Under the pieces are notes generated by a model, which was not told the DNA's origin, did not search any database, and saw only the letters and a list, made by a program, of their open reading frames with translations. DNA of 35,108 bases from Candidatus Latescibacterota bacterium (GTDB taxonomy: Bacteria > Latescibacterota > UBA2968 > UBA8231): the NCBI GenBank assembly GCA_022826515.1, contig JAJDUT010000059.1, positions 1-35,108 of the forward strand, given 5' to 3'. The position numbers and the translations under genes were made by a program. Shown one piece after another: positions 16,564-24,416 of the stretch (positions within the stretch are counted from its first letter, which is position 1; the number at the start of each line of letters is the position of its first letter).

Positions 16564-19344
16564 CTAGTAGGCGACCGCCACTGTGCGGGTGAGATCACTC
16601 GCGTCTAAGCCAGCCCCCTCAGTATTGGCATCGATCTTGAGCAAGACGACGTACATTCCAGGTGCCACGAGATTTCCAGCATGGTCTCTGCCGTCCCATT
16701 CGAGCGCATGGGCACCAGTGACCACTGGACGCCGCGCGGAAATGCTTCTCACCCGGCGACCTCCCAGATCGTGGATATGGATTTCGACGGCACTGCTCTG
16801 ACGGATCAACACGACGTCGAATGTAAACTTCACCGCATCGTTTATATCGTCCCCATTGGGCGTGAATACCTGCGGCTTGATCGCTAAGTTGCGGAAAATT
16901 TCCTTGCGTCTCGGTACTGCGACCAGCGTTAGATCGTTGTCGGTGACTTGCGCGGCCGCGTCTCCCGCGTCCACGCGCTGCCACCAACCGTCGTCTCCCC
17001 GCCGCAGGGCTGCTCTCAGCGGTGCACTTACCGTGAAAAGAGAGGTGTCGAAATCGAGGCGGAACAGTTCAATATCCGACTCTGAGAGTACGGCCGGAAA
17101 AGTCAGATGCAGGCTATCCGAGTGATCGCTGCGGACATCGATGTCTTCGATCTTTAGAGAAGCCAAATCAGCGGCCGGCGAAAAATCGCTGCCTTTGCCC
17201 CCGTATAGCCCTCGATAGGTCAGACGCATCTGGGGGGGAGCCGCGAGCAGGAGCTGATCGAATCCGCCGGCACTGACAGTGTCCGGCCGGATGTACACAG
17301 AAAAAGGACGCTGGACGCCGAGGCTATCGACCTGTGTAGGGGTAACTTCGCCCAACAGGTGCCGAGCCACTGGCTCGGCGAAATTGAGCCGGACCTCTTT
17401 GAGGGTGGGGTGGACTTCTGGATCGTTGGAAAACAACGTGGCGCGAATGCGGACAAATTGGCGCGGCGAGGGCGAGGTGATGGGGCTGCCGGCGGCGTTT
17501 TCGTACGGTGCACTAAAGGACTTTTCCCACTCCGGTCCATCGACCCAGATGCCTATTTTGTTGCCTTTGTCGCGCCGGTTTTTGCGTGCGTAGTATTCTG
17601 CAGCACCTCCTTCGTAGAGTCTTATATTGTCGCCGTGATAGTAGAGCGTATCCGAACTGAAGGTGTCCCCCGTCCGCGTCTGTAGCTCTACCTTGGTGCC
17701 GGGAGGCGTATCGGCATCCCACTCGATCGACAGCAAATTTTTGCTGTTTCCCAGCGGGATGCGCCCCGACGTCAGCTCGACTTGGGGCTGAAAGCCAGCG
17801 CCGAAAAGCTGGAACTCACTCAGTGCGGTCAGGATCCTCGCGGCGATGGGTTGGACGTTCCACTGGATTTTGAAAAAACGGCCAACGACGGGATCGAAGT
17901 TATTGCCCTCTGTGATCTTGCCGATCAAACCGCCGAGGGTTTCGGTCTGTCGGCGATCTACGGCGATGGACCACTTGAAGCTGCCATCGGGCTCTCTGCT
18001 GCCGTCTGAAACTTCTAGGGTATAGTTGCCAAAAGTGTGGGCGTCGTTATCGATGAATGTATAGGTCATCCTTTGCGCGTTGATCCAGAAAAACGATCCT
18101 AGATCTAAAGTCACCGTGCCGATGGGACTCAAATTGAATTTGGGATCTCTGTAGAGGTCGAGAAAATGAGCGGAGTCCACATCGCTATCGAGGAGGATCG
18201 CTCCATTGCGGGGATCGGGCGAGCTTATGGTCCCACCCCGTCGCAATATCCCGTGGAAGATATCATCCCCTTCGACCCAGACATTGAGTTCGGCTAAGCG
18301 CGGGCGCTCGCGGATGTAATAGCGGATGTCGCCGCGCGTTTCCTCTGCGAGGCGGTCGAAATAGACTTGCTTCGACACTTGCAACTGGCCGCCGTCTGGC
18401 AGTTTTTTGTAGTAATCAACCGCGCCCGTATCGGCCGGGGCGAGTTGCTCGAATTCCGCTTTTGTGATCTGGCGGCCTCGGTTCAGGTCACTGCCTCTTA
18501 TGACGACTTGGACAAAACGTCCGACCAGCGTCGCCATGTCTGTTGTCGGACCAGATTCCTCCGCCAAGTCCTCAAATTGGATCTGTTCCGCCAGAAACTC
18601 ATCCTGCTCGCCGCCCAATTCTCTGCGACCCGTGATGCCGCGCAGATCCACCTCGACGCTGCGTTGGGTCTTATTGGGTTTGAGAGAGATCAGGACGGGG
18701 AAAAATTCGGGTGGGGCGTTTCCCGATTGGGCGGCAATGGGTTTGCGTCCGTCCGATACGAGGACATCGTACAACAAGAAGGGATCGCCCAGATCTTCAT
18801 CGACGAATTTCAGTTCGATTTTCTTGAGGAAAACCAGACGTCCCAGATCCACTGTAAACCACCAAAGGGCGCCGACATCCACATCCGCCGGATCCACACC
18901 CGCCGGCAGCGGCGCTGGTTCCCAAAAGGTAGCGGGGTCGCCGTCGAGGACATTGGCTACTCCTGCGGGGTTCGAACCTGCTTCCACGACGGCATCTCGC
19001 AGAGAGATCTCAGCGGCCTCCTTGCCCTGCAGGCGCTTGGGAATTTTGAATAGCGTGGGATCGCGCCGTGACGCTTCGATCTGGAAGCGCAGAAAATCGA
19101 CAATGTCCTCCGTGGCGTCTGTATTGCGATTCCATCGGCGCGGCCGTACTTCCCCCTGGGGAGAAACCTCAAGAGTGCTTTCGGGAAAGTCCCAATCCTG
19201 CCAATGACTCTGGGCGTTCACAACGACCTGGTTCGATCGGGTGCGAAACTCGTTGGTGGTCTGGGCTCGGACCGAGGTCCAGCCGATGAGGAGCCAAAGA
19301 GCGCTCACGCCGATTACAAAAATTCTGGGCGAGATTTTAGGCAT
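16564..19344 (-). CDS. Secreted discoidin-like surface protein E with C-terminal FlgD/CHU_C-type Ig domain
   Basis: A 926-residue protein from ATG 19342-19344. Four in-frame codons upstream come from the repeat element and are not counted. A signal peptide covers 1-28 (VRA cleavage). A discoidin (F5/8-C)-like region lies around 120-200, with NVLDGDPATFWEP and WWFTVDLGRLVFLKKIEL. A second such region around 400-480 has LDLGSFFWINAQRMTYTF, then SEFQLFGAGF. The last about 100 residues (from 825) are an Ig-like domain starting VFTPNGDDIND and ending RTVAVAY. That domain resembles the FlgD-Ig and gliding-motility C-terminal domains that direct secretion in FCB bacteria. It is last in the five-gene minus-strand locus, 91 bases after gene D, and is bracketed by two copies of the repeat element. 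Role: probably surface adhesion or glycan binding; the ligand is unknown. Confidence 0.75.
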   Translation of the reverse strand: MPKISPRIFVIGVSALWLLIGWTSVRAQTTNEFRTRSNQVVVNAQSHWQDWDFPESTLEVSPQGEVRPRRWNRNTDATEDIVDFLRFQIEASRRDPTLFKIPKRLQGKEAAEISLRDAVVEAGSNPAGVANVLDGDPATFWEPAPLPAGVDPADVDVGALWWFTVDLGRLVFLKKIELKFVDEDLGDPFLLYDVLVSDGRKPIAAQSGNAPPEFFPVLISLKPNKTQRSVEVDLRGITGRRELGGEQDEFLAEQIQFEDLAEESGPTTDMATLVGRFVQVVIRGSDLNRGRQITKAEFEQLAPADTGAVDYYKKLPDGGQLQVSKQVYFDRLAEETRGDIRYYIRERPRLAELNVWVEGDDIFHGILRRGGTISSPDPRNGAILLDSDVDSAHFLDLYRDPKFNLSPIGTVTLDLGSFFWINAQRMTYTFIDNDAHTFGNYTLEVSDGSREPDGSFKWSIAVDRRQTETLGGLIGKITEGNNFDPVVGRFFKIQWNVQPIAARILTALSEFQLFGAGFQPQVELTSGRIPLGNSKNLLSIEWDADTPPGTKVELQTRTGDTFSSDTLYYHGDNIRLYEGGAAEYYARKNRRDKGNKIGIWVDGPEWEKSFSAPYENAAGSPITSPSPRQFVRIRATLFSNDPEVHPTLKEVRLNFAEPVARHLLGEVTPTQVDSLGVQRPFSVYIRPDTVSAGGFDQLLLAAPPQMRLTYRGLYGGKGSDFSPAADLASLKIEDIDVRSDHSDSLHLTFPAVLSESDIELFRLDFDTSLFTVSAPLRAALRRGDDGWWQRVDAGDAAAQVTDNDLTLVAVPRRKEIFRNLAIKPQVFTPNGDDINDAVKFTFDVVLIRQSSAVEIHIHDLGGRRVRSISARRPVVTGAHALEWDGRDHAGNLVAPGMYVVLLKIDANTEGAGLDASDLTRTVAVAY

Positions 19345-19430
19345 ATAGCAATTCAAACAATTCTAGATGTGACTCGTCTTGTGCATTCTATTCTGCGTCT
19401 ATCTGCGTCCATCTGTGGATTATCTTGTAA
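19344..19430. repeat. Second, truncated copy of the MITE-like repeat
   Basis: TATAGCAAT at 19344-19352 and the shared 56-base core at 19375-19430 match the full copy at 16384-16499 in the same orientation. The right inverted repeat is missing: after CTTGTAA the sequence runs directly into the end of gene D (stop at 19436-19438). The left end touches the ATG of gene E at 19342-19344, so the element supplies the whole leader of that gene. Confidence 0.65.
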
Positions 19431-19435
19431 GACAG

Positions 19436-21430
19436 CTAATACGCCACTGCTACGGAGCGAAACGCCGCATCCGTAGCGCGGTCCGCGTCGACGGCCAAAC
19501 GGAGGATATAGAGGCCCGGCGACAGCACCTGACCATCGCCATCGGTGCCGGGCCACGAGAAGTGAATCCGACCGCTGGTTATCTGGGTTTGCTGCAATAC
19601 TCCGATGCGCGTTCCCGTCAGCCCGTAGAGTTCGAGCCGGGCGATGCCAGCGCCGGCGTTATCGACGTTGATGAGGTCGTACTCGATCAGCAACTCGTCA
19701 TTGACCCGATCTCCATTCGGCGTTACCACCCGAGAAGACAGATCGAAGCGCCCTATGGATTGCTTGCCCGTTTGTTGCAAAGCCACACTGAGCTTGTTGT
19801 TATCCACCAGATCGTCGGCATTGCCCGGCGTCAGTGGTTGGCGCACTTCGTAGGGCCGTTCGCTGTCCCAGACCGCGCCGGGAAATACCGTGCCAAAACG
19901 GAACACCTCGGCCGCGAAAACGACTTCGATCAACTCCCCCGAACGGTCGTCGCCGATGCGGGGAATCCGCACTTCCAGACCGGTGGCGTCCACCCGCAGA
20001 GCCGTCCATTCCACTTCGGCACCGCTAATGGACACGGATTCGATCCGCGGCTCGATCGGCGTGCGGATCTCAATAGTGTCGAAACCCGACTCCCCCAGTT
20101 GGACCTCGGGCAATACCTTGTAAATAAACCGCGTCGGCTCGCCAGCGCCGACGACAGCAGGTGCTATTTCGGCCACGACGCCCGCTGCCATGGGCGGTTG
20201 GGTAACGGCGAATTGGAGATAGTCGAGCTGGCTGTTTTCCCCTCCTGGCAGCGAGTGGAAATCGGCCTTGAACTGGAGGAACTGACGGGGTTTGAGGCGG
20301 CTCAGCTCGGCCCGGCCGTCCGCAAAAGAAAAGAAAGGGGGCCACAGTTCCCAATTCTGTTCGTCGGGGGTTATGCCCGCCTTCTCTCCGCCTTCCAATC
20401 TGGCGTAGGTGGTGCGACTGAGGGGTTGGCCATTGGCAGCGAAACGAGACCTTTCATCCCCTCTGAAGGTAAAACGCCAGTACGTATTGGGATCGGACGT
20501 GTCGCCACCGCGGGCAGTTAGGTCGATGCGCCCGGTCGGTGCTTGGTTGCCGGACCAGGTCAATTCTCCCAGCACGGCCGGGCCGCCCAAATCGATAATA
20601 CTCGAAATGTAGCTGGCAAAGGGAGCCGACCCCGTGCCAAAAATCTGGAACTCGGCGATTTCCCATTTGCCCTGAGGAGACTCGAACATGAGGATTTGCA
20701 CAGGCTCGGGAGGCAATTGAAAGTCCAGGACCGCGTCTGTGTTCTCCAGGCGCTCGACGACGACATTCCAGTCGACAAATGCCTTGCCGCGCCAAGTCAA
20801 CTTGATCTCCCGTTCTCCGTCTTTGAGCGCATCCCCGTCGTTGGTGCCCAACCGGAAGGAGCGCGGGAAAAAGGTGTCGCCCCGTCTCGGAGTGCCAAAA
20901 AATCGAACTCGGTCGATGATAAACGCCCCGCCCAAATCGAATTTGAAATACCTGCATTGCGCAATGGGATCGCCCCCGAGGGCATCCATGATGCCTCTTC
21001 TCCCCGGGGTGCCATTAGCACAGCGCAGACTGCCTCCTATATCCCCTGAAAAGGCTGTGGTCTCGTCGTCGTCAAAGAGGAAATCTAGCTGCGCCTCGTC
21101 TTTCCAGCCGTAACCGTCGTTGATCTTGATGGACCCTCCGCGCTCGCGGATCAACGGCGTGAGATTGACCTCTTTGTCCAGAGTCTGGGGCCGAATATGA
21201 CCCGGTTCTAGGTCGAGCAGGTTGACGCTGCCAAAGTCGTCATCTTGGAAAGACATCCAAGATCGCTGCTCGAAGCGGAAAGATTCGGGTGGAACGCCGA
21301 AATCGGCTGCCTCGGGCGTGGGCAGATCTTCGCCGCCGATCCGGTAAACCGTCAATGCCCCGCTGTCTTGGTGCCCCCAAAGGGCGAGACAGAATCCAAA
21401 ACAGAGCAGAGACGTTAGGCGGCCTATCAT
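19436..21430 (-). CDS. Secreted discoidin-like surface protein D with C-terminal FlgD/CHU_C-type Ig domain
   Basis: A 664-residue protein. ATG 21428-21430 is chosen because GAGGAG lies about seven bases upstream and MIGRLTSLLCFGFCLALWG is a signal peptide. A discoidin-like region at about 110-240 includes DFLFDDDETTAFSGD, YFKFDLGGAFIIDRVRFFG and EIAEFQIFGTG. A segment ASYISSIIDLGGPAVLGELTW aligns with ATYLSNVFDFGEPALLGHLRW in gene A, showing common ancestry. A third region ending near 565 is like the matching part of genes A and E. The C-terminal Ig domain starts RVVTPNGDRVND (567) and ends FRSVAVAY. Gene C ends 56 bases upstream. The repeat copy separates it from gene E. Confidence 0.75.
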   Translation of the reverse strand: MIGRLTSLLCFGFCLALWGHQDSGALTVYRIGGEDLPTPEAADFGVPPESFRFEQRSWMSFQDDDFGSVNLLDLEPGHIRPQTLDKEVNLTPLIRERGGSIKINDGYGWKDEAQLDFLFDDDETTAFSGDIGGSLRCANGTPGRRGIMDALGGDPIAQCRYFKFDLGGAFIIDRVRFFGTPRRGDTFFPRSFRLGTNDGDALKDGEREIKLTWRGKAFVDWNVVVERLENTDAVLDFQLPPEPVQILMFESPQGKWEIAEFQIFGTGSAPFASYISSIIDLGGPAVLGELTWSGNQAPTGRIDLTARGGDTSDPNTYWRFTFRGDERSRFAANGQPLSRTTYARLEGGEKAGITPDEQNWELWPPFFSFADGRAELSRLKPRQFLQFKADFHSLPGGENSQLDYLQFAVTQPPMAAGVVAEIAPAVVGAGEPTRFIYKVLPEVQLGESGFDTIEIRTPIEPRIESVSISGAEVEWTALRVDATGLEVRIPRIGDDRSGELIEVVFAAEVFRFGTVFPGAVWDSERPYEVRQPLTPGNADDLVDNNKLSVALQQTGKQSIGRFDLSSRVVTPNGDRVNDELLIEYDLINVDNAGAGIARLELYGLTGTRIGVLQQTQITSGRIHFSWPGTDGDGQVLSPGLYILRLAVDADRATDAAFRSVAVAY

Positions 21431-21486
21431 TATTCGCTCCTCTTTTTCAGGGGTGCTACACATTAATATACAAAGTACTAGTCGAC

Positions 21487-24414
21487 TCAACGCAGACCCA
21501 CCAGCATGGAGGCGAAGAACAGACCCGAGGCCTTCTGCTGGCGTTTGCCGCCGACCCTTTCTAGGGATCTCCGATCGTAGCGCATGCCCACCTCGGTGAT
21601 CAATTTGTAGCCCAAATAGGTAGTTGGATTCGTGAGTTGCAGCGCCAACACCGTGCCGCGAAAATCGCCGCTGAACTGTCCGACTTGCAGATTTTCTTCC
21701 GAGTCTAGGACATTGTAGAAGAACCGCTGTTCCAAACCGCCTTCGATCTTGGTCGTGCGCAGGACGCGAAAGTGGATCTGCAAAAAGAAAAGCGCGTCCC
21801 AAGTGCGGCGTTTGTCCAGCGTCCGGTCGAAGGGGGTCTGGCTGAGGAACTCGCTTTTCGCTTTGGGAGCGATGGTCAAACCCCGCCACGAATACTGGTA
21901 TTCCGCCTTGTCGATTAAGCCCAAAAATCCCGAGGACCGGCGACCGTTGCGGCCTTGTGGGCCGAGGGGGTCGTAGCTAGCGACGGGTTCGCCGCCGGTG
22001 TCCACCTGACTGCCCTCGCCATCGACGAGGAAATCCACGCCCGTATTGCGCTGACGCCAAGTTTCCCATTTAAATCGGTGAAAGGTACTCCACCGGTTTG
22101 GACTGGCGTATTTCCAGTCCGCATAGAAGGTGTTGATCCACGTATCTGCGGCCGCTAGGCGATCTGGAACTTGGACATGGTGCCCACTGTCGATTCCCGG
22201 ATCGCCAAATTCGGGCGTGGATACGATCCACTGCGACAAGGGATCGGGAATATCGTCTTTGGCCAATCTCAACATATCGAAGAGACGCAGGCGGCCCTTG
22301 CCCGGCAGGTCCTCGACTGCGGTTAGGAGGCCATAGGTCGTTAGGTTTTCTTCGCCCGTCTCGCGTTTTTCCTGCCGCAGTTGTCCGAGAGTCAGCTTGG
22401 CTTGCGGACCGAGTTGGAGGCTACCGTAGGCGTTGTAGCCCCAGTGATCTTTTTTGTACGGGTAATCAGGTAAATCGTCATTCTCAAAGCGATCGACCCA
22501 ATTGTTGTTGTTCAGATCCATACCAAAGAGAAACTCGGGCCGGTCGGAGTGGTAGCGCAAAAACGGTTCGTCGTAATCGGGCAGCAGATTGCGGCGGATG
22601 GGATTGTGGTTCTGGTTGAAATCAGAGATGAAATCTCCGTTTTCGTCATAACCCGGGAAGACTTCTGGGTCGGCGACTCCGGTTTGGTCGATGTTAAAAT
22701 CGCCTACTTGTGGCGGCACCAGACTACCCTGATTGAGGCGTTTTTGATCGGGCTGGCGATCTTGGTCGTCGTTGTCATCGACAAAATCGTATAAAAGCTC
22801 GGTGGCTTCGGGTGCGTAGTTGGCCACTCCAGATGGGGGCACCGGACGAACGCTAGTGGAATAGGAGTCGTCCATGCCAAAGCCTTCCAAGAAGGCCGAC
22901 CAAGGGTAGCTTTGCCAAGAAAGATTAGCCAGCCAGCCCAGCGACCTTTTGTCACCTGTAATGCCCGCAATTGCGCGGTGATGCTTTTTTTTTCGATTCG
23001 GGTATTTTCGATAGTTGGAATTGATATTTACTTCCCCGTAGAAATCGAAACCGCGCATATTGCGCCATTCGGCGCTGAGGCCGTACAGCAGATTGGCCGT
23101 GGGGAGGCCGTAGTCGAAAACCACTTGGCGGCTATTGGTCTCATTCTTGATGTTGCCTTCGGCTCTGGTGACCGGCAGGAATTGAGGCACGCCAAAGCGG
23201 TTGGTCTGCCGATCCGAGCTCATTTCCACGCGGTAATCGTTAGCCAATACTAGGCGAAAGCGCACATTTTCGATCGCTTGTATTACATCTTGGGCTTCTG
23301 CCAGACTCAGATTCAGTCGCTGTTGCAGCAACAGGCGCAAGGAGCCTTCTTCGCTCTCGCCCTCCGCAGGGGCCAAGACGTAATGCAATACAATGCTCTC
23401 GGCCCCGTCGGCCACGAGCAGACCGTTCCGCACCGAACCGCCCTGAATGTGGGTGGCGTCGAAGCCAAAAGAACTGCCGACAATGAGAGTGTCCCGCTCC
23501 ACTAATACTGCTGGGTCAGCAGAGGAAGGACGTATGAGTTTGGTTTTTATCTCGATGTCCCTGTCGATGAGGATGGCCCCGGCCTCGCCGTCTTCTGGCG
23601 AGTCATCGCTGAGCCGCACTAGGACCGAGCGCAGTGCGTCCTCGAGCTGGCCGGTCGATAGCTCGCCCTTGAAGGGGTTGCCGGCGAAACTTTCCCGACT
23701 GCCATTAGAAGTGTGGGAATTGACCAGATTCAGTCCTATGGTCAAGCCCTTGAACAGATCTACTTCGCTGCGGCCCGCTACCAGATTGGTGGAGTTGACT
23801 CTGGGGTCGACCAGCCCCACGGTCTCTAGCAGCACCGGTCCCGAGATGCGGGAAAAGAGTCCTGTGAGGCGCAGGCGATTAGTCGCCAAGTTGGCCATGA
23901 CCCCATTGAAGCCGGCCTTTCTGAACGTCATTGGCGTCAGGGTAGTATTGAGTTCATCGCCGACGAGGATGGAGAAGCTGTAATCTCCCTTGCTATCGAC
24001 GGCCAGCAATTGCCTGTTGAACCATCGCACGTACTGGCTCGCCTTGAATATCTGCGAGCTTTCGGCGATGCGCGGCTGCACCTGACGCCAGTCGTAAATG
24101 AGCCAGCCGCGTGTGATCAGGCTGCCAAAGCCATCGTAGAATACATCTCCTTCCAAGCTGGGGCTGACGTAGCGTAGAAAGTGATCACGGGCGTAGTTGG
24201 TATATTCCCATTGGTGGTGGTTTTCGGAGAATAAACTGGCCGGTACATACCAACGCTGTACTGTGGGCTCTAGGGCTTCGGTATAAAGCGACACGCCACG
24301 GGTGGAATAGACGACGTGGTCGCCGACTCGTTCGCCTAGCCGATAGCCGTACTCTGGCTGGGCAGAGGCGGCACCGGCCAGTCCTACCCAGAGAATCCAG
24401 GCGCGCGAATTCAT
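21487..24414 (-). CDS. Putative outer-membrane beta-barrel protein C with Ca-loop insert
   Basis: A 975-residue protein with a short signal peptide (1-18, ASA cleavage). Much of the chain is alternating hydrophobic/polar strands ending in tight turns, such as RLRLTGLFSRIS, LGWLANLSWQSYPWSAFLEG and TIAPKAKSEFLSQ. These resemble transmembrane beta-strands. Three Asp/Asn-rich loops interrupt it: FVDDNDDQDRQPD (544-556), YDENGDFISDFNQN (589-602) and DLNNNNWVDRFENDDLPD (633-650). They resemble EF-hand or thrombospondin type-3 calcium loops. It is a tandem paralogue of protein B; for example WYVPASLFSE matches WYVPQELYNE and LTPMTFRKAGFNG matches LTPMTFSKPRFNG. The ATG follows the stop of gene B by two bases (TAACGATG). 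The terminal strand SGLFFASMLVGLR ends in Arg instead of the usual aromatic. I do not recognise a named family; the barrel call is inference. Confidence 0.65.
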   Translation of the reverse strand: MNSRAWILWVGLAGAASAQPEYGYRLGERVGDHVVYSTRGVSLYTEALEPTVQRWYVPASLFSENHHQWEYTNYARDHFLRYVSPSLEGDVFYDGFGSLITRGWLIYDWRQVQPRIAESSQIFKASQYVRWFNRQLLAVDSKGDYSFSILVGDELNTTLTPMTFRKAGFNGVMANLATNRLRLTGLFSRISGPVLLETVGLVDPRVNSTNLVAGRSEVDLFKGLTIGLNLVNSHTSNGSRESFAGNPFKGELSTGQLEDALRSVLVRLSDDSPEDGEAGAILIDRDIEIKTKLIRPSSADPAVLVERDTLIVGSSFGFDATHIQGGSVRNGLLVADGAESIVLHYVLAPAEGESEEGSLRLLLQQRLNLSLAEAQDVIQAIENVRFRLVLANDYRVEMSSDRQTNRFGVPQFLPVTRAEGNIKNETNSRQVVFDYGLPTANLLYGLSAEWRNMRGFDFYGEVNINSNYRKYPNRKKKHHRAIAGITGDKRSLGWLANLSWQSYPWSAFLEGFGMDDSYSTSVRPVPPSGVANYAPEATELLYDFVDDNDDQDRQPDQKRLNQGSLVPPQVGDFNIDQTGVADPEVFPGYDENGDFISDFNQNHNPIRRNLLPDYDEPFLRYHSDRPEFLFGMDLNNNNWVDRFENDDLPDYPYKKDHWGYNAYGSLQLGPQAKLTLGQLRQEKRETGEENLTTYGLLTAVEDLPGKGRLRLFDMLRLAKDDIPDPLSQWIVSTPEFGDPGIDSGHHVQVPDRLAAADTWINTFYADWKYASPNRWSTFHRFKWETWRQRNTGVDFLVDGEGSQVDTGGEPVASYDPLGPQGRNGRRSSGFLGLIDKAEYQYSWRGLTIAPKAKSEFLSQTPFDRTLDKRRTWDALFFLQIHFRVLRTTKIEGGLEQRFFYNVLDSEENLQVGQFSGDFRGTVLALQLTNPTTYLGYKLITEVGMRYDRRSLERVGGKRQQKASGLFFASMLVGLR

Positions 24415-24416
24415 CG

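Noticed and set aside
19379..20521. 380-codon plus-strand frame across gene D
   Set aside because: It runs antisense to gene D, lacks any recognisable domain, and begins in the repeat element; gene D has a signal peptide, ribosome-binding site and paralogues.
21431..21889. 153-residue N-terminal extension of surface protein D
   Set aside because: It overlaps the end of gene C on the same strand in another frame and is Arg/Pro-rich without signal character. A strong GAGGAG and a signal peptide mark the ATG at 21430.
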